A DNA stretch of 64,000 bases from Bacillus sp. EAC (GCF_002156875.1 NZ_NCSY01000004.1:310001-374000), one strand, 5' to 3'. Positions 51,913 to 61,602 are shown, counted from the stretch's first letter. Notes: a model not told the origin generated them from the sequence alone. Made by a program: numbers and translations.

Positions 51913-52121
51913 ACTGTTGATAGTAATGATGATTGGAAAGGTAATGCTCGACTCTTGTGGAAGTAATGGGAAAGGTGAGACTCACGCAAGATGCCAAAAA
52001 GGTAGACATGCTAATAACACGACATCCTGTCGTAACGCATGCATGACCCACGTCTTGTGGGCCCAGGAGGCTAAAGCAGCCTCCCGCGGAAAAGCGAGCA
52101 TCTTGAAGCGGAAATTAACTA
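51913..52121 (+). repeat. Dispersed intergenic repeat, copy G (long form, upstream of addB)
   Basis: Full-length unit with the extra block (AAAAAGGTAGACATGC, CATCCTGTCGTAACGC, ATGCATGACCCACG) and right end CGAGCATCTTGAAGCGG. It fills nearly the whole space between the sipV terminator and the addB ribosome site (52145-52154), so the addBA promoter must lie within it, in its last bases, or further upstream in sipV. Confidence 0.88.
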
Positions 52122-52160
52122 ATTTTGAACATTAATAGATTAGAAAGGAAGGGGTATGAT

Positions 52161-55100
52161 ATGTCATTTCAATTCATATTAGGACGTACAGGTAGTGGGA
52201 AAACATATTCAATCTTAAATGAAATGTCAAAAAGAATAAAAAATGAACTAAAAAATATTATATTAATTGTTCCAGATCAAATGACCTTTCAAATGGAATA
52301 TGAACTTGTAAAAAGACAAGAAAAGAAAGCACTTTTAAATTCACAAGTATTTAGTTTTACTCGTCTAGCTTGGAAAGTATTACAAGAAACTGGTGGAATA
52401 AGTAGAATACATATTGGTGAGATTGGAATTTCAATGATTCTTCGTAAAATCATTGAAGAAAGAAAAGAAGAATTAAAAGTATTTCATCACGTTGCTGACC
52501 AACAAGGTTTTTATAAAGAATTGTCAGCACTCATCGCTGAATTTAAAGGTTTCAAAGTTTCAGATGAGGAATTGGCAACTGTTATTCATCAAATGGAGCA
52601 ACAATCTTCAAATGATCGCGTTTTTATCCAACAAAAAATAAACGATATTCAAATCGTTTTTGAGGCTTTTAATACATATATGAAGGATAAGTATCTTGAT
52701 TCAGAGGATTATTTAAATCTTCTTATTCAAGAAATTCCCAAAAGTGATTATCTAAAGGACAGTATTATTTACATAGACGGATATTATGATTTAGCTCCAC
52801 AAGAGCGAAGTGTCGTTGAGATGTTAATGAAGCATTGCAGCGAAGTGAAGTTCTCATTAACATTAGACCAACCTTATGATGATGGTTTACCTCATGAACT
52901 AAACTTGTTTCACAAACCAGCACAGTTATATTTTCAAATGAAACAATTAGCTTTAAGCTTGAATCTATCAATAGAAGCACCAGTAATATGTAAAGTAAAT
53001 CAAAGAGGTAAAACGAATGCTTTAAAATACTTTGAAGAAAATTTTGATCGTAGACCACTAAAAGCCTCATTCGATTCAGAAGGATTAGAGGTTATTTCTG
53101 CTGCTAATCGTAGAACAGAAGTACATGCAATAGCTAGAGATATAATTAGAAAGGTTCGTGATGAAGGATATAGGTACCGTGATATCGCTATTTTCCTTCG
53201 AAATAGTGATTCATATTCACATCTGATATCTACTATTTTTCATACATATCAAATACCCATTTTCATAGAAGAAAAACGCTCAATGTTAACACATCCATTA
53301 TTTACTTTATTACAAGCAACATTTGATATCATTCAGAAGAACTGGCGCTATGAAGCAATTTTTACTGCATATAAAACAGAGTTAGTTTATCCATATGATA
53401 GTGATGTACATAAAAATAGAGAGCATCTCGAACTATTCGAAAACTATTGTATTGCCTATGGAAAACAAGGTAAAAAGTGGACAAAAGATGAACGGTGGAA
53501 TTATCGGAAATATCGCTCCACTGATGGGATTTCCATTGGGAAAACAGATGAAGAATTAGAATTTGAGGACCTTATAAATAAAGAACGTGATTTATTAGTA
53601 AACCCTATACTCACACTTCAAAATGAACTGAAGAAAGCTCAAAATGTAAAAGAAATGTGTGTCGCACTATATCAGTATATTGAATCGATGGACATTTCAA
53701 GAAAGCTTCAAAGGTTAAAAGATGAGGCAGAATCTCAGTCAAATTTAATAGAAAGTAAGGATCATGATCAAGTATGGAAAGGTTTCATCCAACTTCTTGA
53801 TGAATGTGTTGAATTAATTGGAACTGAAAAAATGTCTCGTAAAACATTTTTTCAAATTTTACAAACAGGATTTCTTTCACTTCAGTTTGCAAATGTTCCA
53901 GCATCTTTAGATCAAGTGAATATTGCTGACTTCGATCACTCTCGATTACAAAATATAAAATGTGCCTATATTTTAGGAGTAAATGAAGGAGTCATTCCTA
54001 GTAAAGTAAGTGAGGACGGATTATTAGGTGATGCAGCAAGAGAATATTTACAATCATTTGGTCTTGAAGTCGCACCTACTAGTAAACAACAATTATTCGC
54101 TGAGAACTTTAATATCTATATGGGGATGAATAGAGCAAGTGATTGCTTAATCGTTAGTTACCCATTAGCAAATGATGAAGGGAAAATTTTGACACCTTCA
54201 AGTATTATTCAAAGGATTAAAACAATTTTTCCAACAATACGTAAACGATTTGAAAGTGGTGATTTAACATTTAGTGCTACCGATGATCAGTTATCTTATT
54301 TAACAAATCATGGTACGGCTATTTCTCACTTAGTGTCGCAAGTTCAAATTTGGTCCTCACAAGATCGAGAAGTTAATATGGATATTTGGTGGACTGTTTA
54401 TAATTTACTCCGCGAAGACGGTGACTTCAAAGATAAGCTTTATAAAGTACTAAATAGTGTGATGTATAACAATATTGCCAAACCACTTGGTGAGGATTTA
54501 AGCACGGAGCTTTATGGGGAAGAATTGAAAGGTTCAGTGTCGCGAATAGAACTTTTCCATCAATGTGCTTATGCTCATTTCGCTCGTTATGGTTTGCAAC
54601 TGCAGGACCGTGAAATATATAAATTTGAAGCATTTGATATGGGGCAATTATTCCATAGTGCTTTAACAATTATTGGAGAAAACCTCCTTCAAGAGGGTAA
54701 AAGCTGGAGCGGTTTAACTAATTCTGAGTGCGAGGAATTGGCCTCAAAAGTAGTGGACGAAATCTCTCCAAAGTTTCAACGTGAAATATTACTTAGCACA
54801 AATCGTTATCTCTTCTTAAAGAAAAAAATGAAAGATGTTATATCAAAGGTTTCTTCAATCTTGAGTAAGCAAGAGAGTGCGGGGAAATTTATACCAATTG
54901 CATTAGAGGTTCCTTTTGGTGCAGGGAAGCAATTAAATTCCTACGACCTTCCAATTGATCAAAAACGAAAAATGGTTTTAAATGGACGAATTGACCGTAT
55001 TGACCAGGCATCTAGTGAAAACGGTGATTATTTACGAATACTAGATTATAAATCTACAAATAAAGAATTAAAATTGTCTGATGTTTATTATGGACTAGCT

Positions 55101-55679
55101 TTACAGTTACTTACTTATCTTGATATTGCGGTTGCGAATTCCAACAACTTACTTGGAAAGCCGGCAGATCCTGCAGGGATTTTATATTTCCATGTACAAA
55201 ATCCAATAGTAGATGTTGGTAATAAGTTTGTTGGACTGGATGATATTCAAAATGAAATCTTTAAAAAGTTTAAGATGAATGGACTATTATTAGCAAACCG
55301 AGAGAGCAATATATTAATGGATGAAGAGTTGATTGAAGATGGCGGATCTTCGGATATAATTCCGGTCGCAATTAAAAAAAGTGGTGAATACACAGCAAAG
55401 TCAAAAACTGTAAATCTCGAGCAATATCCGATGATGACGAATTATATTAAACAAAAATTTACAGAAGCTGGCCAACAAATTTTTCAAGGGGTTGTTGAAG
55501 CAAATCCATATCAACAAAAAGATAAAATCCCTTGTACTTATTGCTCATTTAAATCTGTTTGTCAATTTGATAAAAATGTAAAAGGAAACGAATATCGTAT
55601 TCTCCCTCCTTTAAAAGATGATGAAGCGTTACATAAAATGATAGAGGCGGTGAAATATGATGAGTCAGGAAGAAAATAA
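52161..55679 (+). CDS. addB: AddB subunit of the AddAB helicase-nuclease
   Basis: 1172 aa from ATG 52161 (AGGAAGGGG 6-7 nt upstream; the frame is open before it). Walker A GRTGSGKT (about 8-15), degenerate helicase-like domains in the middle, and a C-terminal RecB-type nuclease with ILDYKST (about 963). The iron-sulphur cluster cysteines are visible: one in HQCAYAHFA (about 805) and CTYCSFKSVC near the end (about 1125). With AddA it resects double-strand breaks to Chi. Overlaps addA by 23 nt. Confidence 0.96.
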   Translation: MSFQFILGRTGSGKTYSILNEMSKRIKNELKNIILIVPDQMTFQMEYELVKRQEKKALLNSQVFSFTRLAWKVLQETGGISRIHIGEIGISMILRKIIEERKEELKVFHHVADQQGFYKELSALIAEFKGFKVSDEELATVIHQMEQQSSNDRVFIQQKINDIQIVFEAFNTYMKDKYLDSEDYLNLLIQEIPKSDYLKDSIIYIDGYYDLAPQERSVVEMLMKHCSEVKFSLTLDQPYDDGLPHELNLFHKPAQLYFQMKQLALSLNLSIEAPVICKVNQRGKTNALKYFEENFDRRPLKASFDSEGLEVISAANRRTEVHAIARDIIRKVRDEGYRYRDIAIFLRNSDSYSHLISTIFHTYQIPIFIEEKRSMLTHPLFTLLQATFDIIQKNWRYEAIFTAYKTELVYPYDSDVHKNREHLELFENYCIAYGKQGKKWTKDERWNYRKYRSTDGISIGKTDEELEFEDLINKERDLLVNPILTLQNELKKAQNVKEMCVALYQYIESMDISRKLQRLKDEAESQSNLIESKDHDQVWKGFIQLLDECVELIGTEKMSRKTFFQILQTGFLSLQFANVPASLDQVNIADFDHSRLQNIKCAYILGVNEGVIPSKVSEDGLLGDAAREYLQSFGLEVAPTSKQQLFAENFNIYMGMNRASDCLIVSYPLANDEGKILTPSSIIQRIKTIFPTIRKRFESGDLTFSATDDQLSYLTNHGTAISHLVSQVQIWSSQDREVNMDIWWTVYNLLREDGDFKDKLYKVLNSVMYNNIAKPLGEDLSTELYGEELKGSVSRIELFHQCAYAHFARYGLQLQDREIYKFEAFDMGQLFHSALTIIGENLLQEGKSWSGLTNSECEELASKVVDEISPKFQREILLSTNRYLFLKKKMKDVISKVSSILSKQESAGKFIPIALEVPFGAGKQLNSYDLPIDQKRKMVLNGRIDRIDQASSENGDYLRILDYKSTNKELKLSDVYYGLALQLLTYLDIAVANSNNLLGKPADPAGILYFHVQNPIVDVGNKFVGLDDIQNEIFKKFKMNGLLLANRESNILMDEELIEDGGSSDIIPVAIKKSGEYTAKSKTVNLEQYPMMTNYIKQKFTEAGQQIFQGVVEANPYQQKDKIPCTYCSFKSVCQFDKNVKGNEYRILPPLKDDEALHKMIEAVKYDESGRK

Positions 55680-58600
55680 GGCAAAAAAGACTATGTGGAC
55701 AGCGGATCAACAAAAAGCAATTGATAGGGAAGGGTCAGATATTTTAGTAGCAGCAGCCGCTGGATCTGGTAAAACAGCGGTATTAGTTGAACGAATCATT
55801 CAAAAAATTATCCGTGATGAGAATGCGATTAATGTAGATGAATTACTTGTCGTTACATTTACAAAAGCCAGTGCACAGGAAATGAAAGAGAGAATTGGAA
55901 TCGCATTAGAAAAGCAATTGGAACTCAATCCTAGTTCAGAACATTTGCGTAAACAGGCCTCCCTGTTAAATAAGGCGTCTATCTCTACAATTCACTCGTT
56001 TTGCACTGAAGTAATACGTTCGAATTATTATATGGTTGAATTAGACCCGAATTTCCGAACTGCAGAAGAAGTGGAAATAAAACTATTAATGGATGAGGTT
56101 TTGGAAGAATTATTAGAGAATGAATATAGCGATGAAGAGAATATACACTTTTTCGATTTTATCGATCGTTATACGAGCGACCGTGACGATAATGATTTAC
56201 CAAAATTAATCTTAAAATTATATCGACATGCCATTTCAAATCCGAATCCAAGTGAGTTCTTAAATTCATTTATAGATCAATATGATGTCATGAATAAAGA
56301 AGTTGATGATATTCCGTTCATAAAAGAACTAAAGAAATTTATTCAAGGGGACATTGTTACTTGCATCAACGGATATAAGCAGGCACTTGATTTAATAGAC
56401 AGTCCAGATGGTCCAATAAAATACGCAGACTTATTTAAGGAAGAATGCTTCAGATTAGAATCGTTACTTCATGTCACACAAAAATCTTGGGAAACTATTA
56501 ATGATGAACTAAAAAATATAGCTTTTAATAGACTTCCTATCATCAAAAAGACTGAAGGGGATCAACACAAGAAAGAACTTGCAAAGAGTTTTAGAGATGA
56601 AATTAAAAAGAAAATTGATGATATAAAAGATAAATATTTTAGTCGACATATTGATGTTCAATTAAAACAAATTCATGAATTAAAGCCACTATGTCAAAAG
56701 TTAATAGGGTTAGTCAATCAATTTATTGTAATGTTTAAGCAAGCGAAACTAGAAAATGGGATATTAGATTTCAATGATTTAGAACACTATGCACTTCAAA
56801 TATTAAAGGACAAGGATCATCAGAATGAACTAGTTCCTTCTTCTGTAGCTAAAGTTTATCAAGAAAAATTTACTGAAGTTTTAGTGGATGAATACCAAGA
56901 TACTAACTATGTACAAGAATCGATTTTAAGATTAATTACTAGAGGAACAGGTGCTTCAGGTAACTTATTCATGGTAGGTGATGTTAAACAATCAATTTAC
57001 AGATTTCGTTTAGCTGAACCGCAATTATTTATTACGAAATATAATCACTTTGAAAAAGAACAAAATAGCAATACAGGTTTACGGATCGATTTATCTAAAA
57101 ATTTTCGTAGTAGATCTGAAGTGTTAGATGCTACAAATTTTATTTTCCAACAAATTATGGGAAGAGAAATAGGTGGAATCGAATACGATGAAGATGCCAT
57201 GTTAAAGCTTGGCGCGAATTATCCTGAATATGAGGATAGTGCAGCGGAATTAGTTCTTTTAACAAAGACTGACGATGAAGCATTTTCTGATGAACAAGTA
57301 GAAAGTGAAGAAATAATTGAGGAAAAACTTGATCGAATTGAAGCAAGATATGTAGCAAATCGAATGAAAGAACTAGTTGAAAGTCATTATCTAGTTACAG
57401 AAAAATCAGGTGAAATGAGGCCAATTAAATATAGTGATATTGCTATATTAGGACGTTCACTATCAAATGCAGATTTATATATCGAGGAATGTAAGTCGCT
57501 TGGAATACCACTTTATGCGGAGAAATCTAATAATTTGTTTGAAACAATTGAAGTAGCAGTCTTTCTAAATCTATTAAAAATTATTGATAATTCGATTCAA
57601 GATATTCCGCTTGCTTCAGTATTACGGTCTCCAATAGTTGGTCTTAGCGAACGAGAGTTAACACTCATAAGATTAAATGAGAAAAAAGGTTCTTTTTATG
57701 ATGCGTGTCTTGCTTATATGAATAATTTTGATAAAAGTAAACAAGCATTATCACATAAATTAGTAAACTTCTTTCTTCAATTAACGAAATGGAAACAGTT
57801 AGTTAAGAGGGAGTCTTTATCAATTTTTATTTGGAAAGTATTAATTGAATCTACTTATTTTGACTTTGTAGGCGGATTATCTGGTGGAAAACAAAGACAA
57901 GCCAATTTATTAACAATATTTGATCGAGCTAAATCGTTAGAAGAAACGAATTATAGAAGTCTATTTCAATTTCTTCGATTTTTAGATCGAATGCAGGAGA
58001 GAGATGAGGAGTTAGGCGAGGTTCGAATAGTAAGTGACCAAGAGAATGTAGTACAAATGATGACTATTCATAAAAGTAAAGGTTTGGAATTCCCAGTAGT
58101 ATTTGTGGTAAATACATCAAAGCAATTTAATATGCAGGACCTTAATGGGAAATTTATTTTACAAAAGGAATTAGGATTGGGCATGAATTATGTCCATCCA
58201 ATCTATCGTACGACAAACACTACATTGTTGAAAGAAACGATTAAACGTAAAGAACGGGAAGAATTAATTTCAGAGGAATTACGTATTCTTTACGTAGCAT
58301 TAACACGTGCGAAAGAAAAATTGATTTTAGTAGGAAGAGCGAAGGACACATCGCAAAAAACAATTGATAAATGGAAAGAAGTTGAAAACCATAATGATTG
58401 GCTTCTGCCACTAAATGTAATCAGTGGCGCAAAATGCTATCTTGATTGGATTGGACCATCAGTAATTAGACATGAATCAAGTAATGCAATTCGAATTGAA
58501 GATGAGTTATGGAATACTTCAAATGAAATTCAATTTTATCCATGTAGGTGGACTTATTCCATAGTTGATGCTTCTACGATTAAACAATTGGAACAAGAAG

Positions 58601-59391
58601 AGGATGAAAATAACAAATCAAGTATTTATCAATCATTGCAGTTGAAAGAAGCCATTAAACTCGATAATAATCAATGGAAAGAAACGCTAGAACATCAATT
58701 AAACTGGAAATATAAATACAATCAATCTACATTATATAGACCAAAACAATCTGTTACTGAGTTGAAACGAAAAATGCAGGAAGAAGATCCATATACCGGG
58801 AGTTATACATCTTCTAAAAGTTTCCCACTAGAGAGACCTAAATTTATGTCTGAAACTAAGATGAATCAAGCCGAGAAGGGAACGGCTACTCACGCAGTTA
58901 TGCAGAATCTAAATTATTTACAAGTTTCATCTAAAGAAGAAATTCAGGAACAAGTAAATCAGATGATTTCAAAAGAATTAATCACTATTGAACAAGGAGA
59001 AGTGGTTAATAGCTCAGATATTTATCAGTTTTGTCAGTCTGAATTAGGTCAATTAGTTCAAAAATCGAATCGGATATTACGAGAAGTACCATTTAGTTTT
59101 GGTGTGCCAACAAATGAAATATATAAAGATTGGGAAGACGAGGAAGAAGTTGTCCTAATTCAAGGCATTATTGATTTACTCTTAATTGAGGGTGATGAGG
59201 CCATTTTGATCGATTATAAAACAGATCGAACGGACTCATTTTCTTCGATTGATGAATTAAGAAATGAAGCAATTAGACGATATGGGGTCCAATTAGATCT
59301 TTATACTAGAGCAATTGAAGCAGGGATGGAAAAGAGGATCAAATCAAAATTTCTTTATTTCTTTGACGGTGGACATATTATTGAACTTTAA
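55657..59391 (+). CDS. addA: AddA helicase-nuclease subunit
   Basis: 1244 aa (ATG 55657 or the next codon). UvrD-like helicase motifs: VAAAAGSGKTAVLVERI (about 31-47), VTFTKASAQEMKERI, LVDEYQDTNYVQ (about 410), FRSRSEV (about 480), MTIHKSKGLEFPVVFV (about 805) and LRILYVALTRAKEKL (about 873). The C-terminal nuclease has AILIDYKTDRTDS (about 1185). 3'-5' motor and nuclease of AddAB. In B. subtilis sbcD and sbcC follow; here the gerP operon is next on the other strand. Confidence 0.96.
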   Translation: MMSQEENKAKKTMWTADQQKAIDREGSDILVAAAAGSGKTAVLVERIIQKIIRDENAINVDELLVVTFTKASAQEMKERIGIALEKQLELNPSSEHLRKQASLLNKASISTIHSFCTEVIRSNYYMVELDPNFRTAEEVEIKLLMDEVLEELLENEYSDEENIHFFDFIDRYTSDRDDNDLPKLILKLYRHAISNPNPSEFLNSFIDQYDVMNKEVDDIPFIKELKKFIQGDIVTCINGYKQALDLIDSPDGPIKYADLFKEECFRLESLLHVTQKSWETINDELKNIAFNRLPIIKKTEGDQHKKELAKSFRDEIKKKIDDIKDKYFSRHIDVQLKQIHELKPLCQKLIGLVNQFIVMFKQAKLENGILDFNDLEHYALQILKDKDHQNELVPSSVAKVYQEKFTEVLVDEYQDTNYVQESILRLITRGTGASGNLFMVGDVKQSIYRFRLAEPQLFITKYNHFEKEQNSNTGLRIDLSKNFRSRSEVLDATNFIFQQIMGREIGGIEYDEDAMLKLGANYPEYEDSAAELVLLTKTDDEAFSDEQVESEEIIEEKLDRIEARYVANRMKELVESHYLVTEKSGEMRPIKYSDIAILGRSLSNADLYIEECKSLGIPLYAEKSNNLFETIEVAVFLNLLKIIDNSIQDIPLASVLRSPIVGLSERELTLIRLNEKKGSFYDACLAYMNNFDKSKQALSHKLVNFFLQLTKWKQLVKRESLSIFIWKVLIESTYFDFVGGLSGGKQRQANLLTIFDRAKSLEETNYRSLFQFLRFLDRMQERDEELGEVRIVSDQENVVQMMTIHKSKGLEFPVVFVVNTSKQFNMQDLNGKFILQKELGLGMNYVHPIYRTTNTTLLKETIKRKEREELISEELRILYVALTRAKEKLILVGRAKDTSQKTIDKWKEVENHNDWLLPLNVISGAKCYLDWIGPSVIRHESSNAIRIEDELWNTSNEIQFYPCRWTYSIVDASTIKQLEQEEDENNKSSIYQSLQLKEAIKLDNNQWKETLEHQLNWKYKYNQSTLYRPKQSVTELKRKMQEEDPYTGSYTSSKSFPLERPKFMSETKMNQAEKGTATHAVMQNLNYLQVSSKEEIQEQVNQMISKELITIEQGEVVNSSDIYQFCQSELGQLVQKSNRILREVPFSFGVPTNEIYKDWEDEEEVVLIQGIIDLLLIEGDEAILIDYKTDRTDSFSSIDELRNEAIRRYGVQLDLYTRAIEAGMEKRIKSKFLYFFDGGHIIEL

Positions 59392-59411
59392 AAATAAGTT
59401 TAAAGAAAGTA

Positions 59412-59448
59412 GAAAAGCGATGCCAATGGGCATCGCTTTTCTTTTTAG
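59412..59448. terminator. Bidirectional terminator between addA and gerPF
   Basis: AAAAGCGATGCC and GGCATCGCTTTT with loop AATG, flanked by A-rich and T-rich sequence. Confidence 0.93.
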
Positions 59449-59471
59449 TTTTTTCGGAGTACTTTACAGAA

Positions 59472-59687
59472 TTATAATGTCGCAACGTCATTTTGATCTG
59501 CTAAATCTGCATCAAGTGTATTTGTAGCACTTGCACCACTTACAGTAGTTGGGATAAATCCAGTGTTACCTGAACCGGAACCAAAGTATGATTTTGTAGC
59601 AGTTTTTGGTGAAATATTGTTCAAATCACCTGTATTAATGCTACCTTCATTGTTTTGTATAACGATTGCTCCTAGAAATGTAGGCAT
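59472..59687 (-). CDS. gerPF: Spore germination protein GerPF
   Basis: 71 aa: MPTFLGAIVIQNNEGSINTG, then ISPKTATKSYFGSGSGNTG and ATNTLDADLADQNDVA. The SxGSGSxNTG core and terminal DxxxADQN are typical of GerPF; GerPA at 61224 is its paralogue. GerP proteins lie in the spore coat and help germinants reach their receptors. Last gene of the operon. Confidence 0.9.
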   Translation of the reverse strand: MPTFLGAIVIQNNEGSINTGDLNNISPKTATKSYFGSGSGNTGFIPTTVSGASATNTLDADLADQNDVATL

Positions 59688-59707
59688 TAATCTCTCTCCC
59701 TTCTTAT

Positions 59708-60190
59708 TTAAGATTGTATTGTCGGTGTACCAGTAGCACCAGTAATATATTCTTCATGAATCGGTGTAGAAGTAGCACTGGAATGAGATTGATACTGTAT
59801 TTGAGTTTCTTTTTCAAAACGTCGTATTTGATGAACACGTGATAACATGGATGCACTATGAACTGATCCAATGAGTGAGACACTTGCCGCACTGATACCG
59901 TTAAAAGTAATGTATCCAACTTGGATTGTAGGGTTAATATTTACTCGATTCAAATTAACAATTGGAACATAAGGATCATGGGTCGGTACTACTTTATAAA
60001 CTGGATAAATTTCGAAAACATCTCTTTCTGGATTGGCAATGATTTTTCCTTCTTGATGTAATGCAAGAGCGTTCGATTCTGAATTAATCGAAAAGACATC
60101 CCCAAATTGTAGAATACTAGAAAATAATGTAGAGTTCACATCGAATCTCTCCACTGCAGCTAATCGAAATCTAGGATCAATCTTAAACAT
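59708..60190 (-). CDS. gerPE: Spore germination protein GerPE
   Basis: 160 aa. RFRLAAVERFDVNSTLFSSI-like opening (about 7-26), LQFGDVFSINSESNALALHQ (about 27-46), YPVYKVVPTHDPYVPIVNLN (about 62-81) and INVGYI-type strand at IQVGYITFNGISAASV. A serine/threonine-rich C-terminal tail (about 133-160) makes it longer than the B. subtilis protein as I remember it. Starts within the gerPD stop (TAATG). Confidence 0.88.
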   Translation of the reverse strand: MFKIDPRFRLAAVERFDVNSTLFSSILQFGDVFSINSESNALALHQEGKIIANPERDVFEIYPVYKVVPTHDPYVPIVNLNRVNINPTIQVGYITFNGISAASVSLIGSVHSASMLSRVHQIRRFEKETQIQYQSHSSATSTPIHEEYITGATGTPTIQS

Positions 60191-60366
60191 TAGCTTATAG
60201 ATAAAGGCACAAATGGTCCAATAATTAACGATTCGGGGGGAGTATCAAATATGGAGGATAGTGATATGTTATGAGCATCACCGATCAAAAATAATGAGGA
60301 TGATGAAACTGCTGTAAACTTTATTGTATCAACTTGTAAATTACAGTTTGTTACATTTAAATTCAT
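60190..60366 (-). CDS. gerPD: Spore germination protein GerPD
   Basis: 58 aa: MNLNVTNCNLQVDTIKFTAV, SSSSLFLIGDAHNISLSSIF, then DTPPESLIIGPFVPL. The SSSxFLIGD and SSIFDTPPESLI segments identify GerPD. It begins in ATGA overlapping the gerPC stop and ends in TAATG overlapping gerPE, so the three genes are tightly coupled. AAAGGAG lies 7 nt before its ATG. Confidence 0.9.
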   Translation of the reverse strand: MNLNVTNCNLQVDTIKFTAVSSSSLFLIGDAHNISLSSIFDTPPESLIIGPFVPLSIS

Positions 60367-60974
60367 CCTTTATTCTCCTTTCGGATATTATTAGGTAAGT
60401 TTTGTAAAAATGCACGATAAGCTGTTTGAATATCTCGTAACATGTGTAATACAACTTCTTCAGAATACTTCATAGGATTTTCTTCAAAGTTAGGCTTATT
60501 TTTAAATAAGTCTATATAGTAAGGTATCCGTATATCCATTTGATTTCGAATATCATCAATCATCATTTGACGATAGTAATCATCTACAGAACATCTCAGT
60601 TCCATTTCTAATTGATGGATTGTTTCAAATGCTTCTTCTTTTAAATGGAAATTAATTCGTTCTTGAATATACGATTTTAATTCTTTCATTTGAGTATCTG
60701 ACTTAATTGTAATTTGTTGGTTTTCAACTGTTAAATCATCAAATGTTGGGGCTTGAAGTGGATTCAATCCAATCGATAACGAACCATTTAAATTCTCTAC
60801 TTTTAATTGGTCAAATTTATATTCAATTTTTTCAATCGTTGTTTCAGGTCGTTGGGAAAGCTCATGTACAGTGGTTTCAAGTTGAACAATTCGATTCTTT
60901 AATTGCTCAATCATTTGTGATTGTTCATACAGAATTTGTTCGATCTGAGTGTATCTCATTTCGAGTTGATTCAT
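60363..60974 (-). CDS. gerPC: Spore germination protein GerPC
   Basis: 203 aa. N-terminal coiled coil (about 5-45: QIEQILYEQSQMIEQLKNRI then VQLETTVHELSQR), followed by VEKIEYKFDQLKVENLNGSL-like GerPC core (seen as IEKIEYKFDQLKVENLNGSL, about 48-67) and LNPLQAPTFDD. C-terminal helical half. The largest GerP protein. Sits third in gerPABCDEF. Confidence 0.92.
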   Translation of the reverse strand: MNQLEMRYTQIEQILYEQSQMIEQLKNRIVQLETTVHELSQRPETTIEKIEYKFDQLKVENLNGSLSIGLNPLQAPTFDDLTVENQQITIKSDTQMKELKSYIQERINFHLKEEAFETIHQLEMELRCSVDDYYRQMMIDDIRNQMDIRIPYYIDLFKNKPNFEENPMKYSEEVVLHMLRDIQTAYRAFLQNLPNNIRKENKG

Positions 60975-61006
60975 TTCATTCCCTCGCTTTCAATTTGCTA
61001 CAGGAA

Positions 61007-61210
61007 TTAAATCGAGTCTTCTTGGGATGTTCGAACGATTTGACCTGGTTCAGTAATTGGTGGTGCAGGTGATAAATAATCGCCCGTATTATTTGTTATC
61101 GTTTTTGCATTTATATTTCCTGAGGTACCTATTTGAAAAACAGATGAATTGACAATTCCGCCAGTTTTAAGCTGATTGATAATAATTGTTTGATGTATAT
61201 ATATATTCAA
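61007..61210 (-). CDS. gerPB: Spore germination protein GerPB
   Basis: 67 aa from TTG 61210, which follows GAGGAGGGTG by 4 nt; an ATG further up (61237) lies inside gerPA before that ribosome site. Sequence opens MNIYIHQTIIINQLKTGGIV, then SSVFQIGTSGNI and NTGDYLSPAPPI. The ISNSSxxQIG-like and PAP motifs fit GerPB. The ribosome site overlaps the gerPA stop. Confidence 0.88.
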   Translation of the reverse strand: MNIYIHQTIIINQLKTGGIVNSSVFQIGTSGNINAKTITNNTGDYLSPAPPITEPGQIVRTSQEDSI

Positions 61211-61223
61211 ACAACACCCTCCT

Positions 61224-61445
61224 CTACATGTTTCCAACTATTGGTTGGTCAATTTGATCTTGATCATAAACATTCGAAATGCTCTTGTTGTTATAAACAG
61301 TTACATTATCACCTGTATTAAATGAGCCAGCGCCAGCATATGTTTGAGAATTACTTTTAGGTTGAATGTGATATGCGTCGCCAACGTTTACTACAGCGCT
61401 ACTTCCGATACTTACAATATTAATAACTCCAACATAAGCAGGCAT
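61224..61445 (-). CDS. gerPA: Spore germination protein GerPA
   Basis: 73 aa: MPAYVGVINIVSIGSSAVVN, VGDAYHIQPKSNSQTYAGAG, SFNTGDNVTVYN. The AGAGSFNTGD core is the GerPA/GerPF signature. First gene of gerPA-PF, behind a sigma-K-like promoter, consistent with coat assembly in the mother cell. Confidence 0.92.
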   Translation of the reverse strand: MPAYVGVINIVSIGSSAVVNVGDAYHIQPKSNSQTYAGAGSFNTGDNVTVYNNKSISNVYDQDQIDQPIVGNM

Positions 61446-61477
61446 GATTGTACATCCTTTGTCTTTTTATGATTATG

Positions 61478-61506
61478 TATTATATGGCTAAATGCCCTAA
61501 AACGTG
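61478..61506 (-). promoter_or_regulatory. Candidate sigma-K promoter of gerPA-PF
   Basis: On the minus strand CACG (61506-61503), 16 bp, CATATAATA (61486-61478), matching CATAnnnTA exactly. The start point would be about 25 nt before the gerPA ATG. The gerP operon of B. cereus and B. subtilis is sigma-K-dependent, which supports it. Confidence 0.65.
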
Positions 61507-61552
61507 ATTACTGTAAGTGTATTACTTAGGCGTTATCCTATTTAATGAAAAA

Positions 61553-61600
61553 GAAAAAAAGCTAATCGCAATTAGAAAATACATTCTAATCGCAACCAGC
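61553..61600 (-). terminator. Terminator of the Spo0E-like gene
   Basis: On the minus strand AGCTGGTTGCGATTAGAA pairs with TTCTAATTGCGATTAGCT (18 bp with several G-U), followed by T8. Confidence 0.8.
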
Positions 61601-61602
61601 TA

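Noticed and set aside
51917-52135. Plus-strand reading frame across repeat copy G
   Set aside because: Not conserved among repeat copies A and E, which have the same block but different frames.
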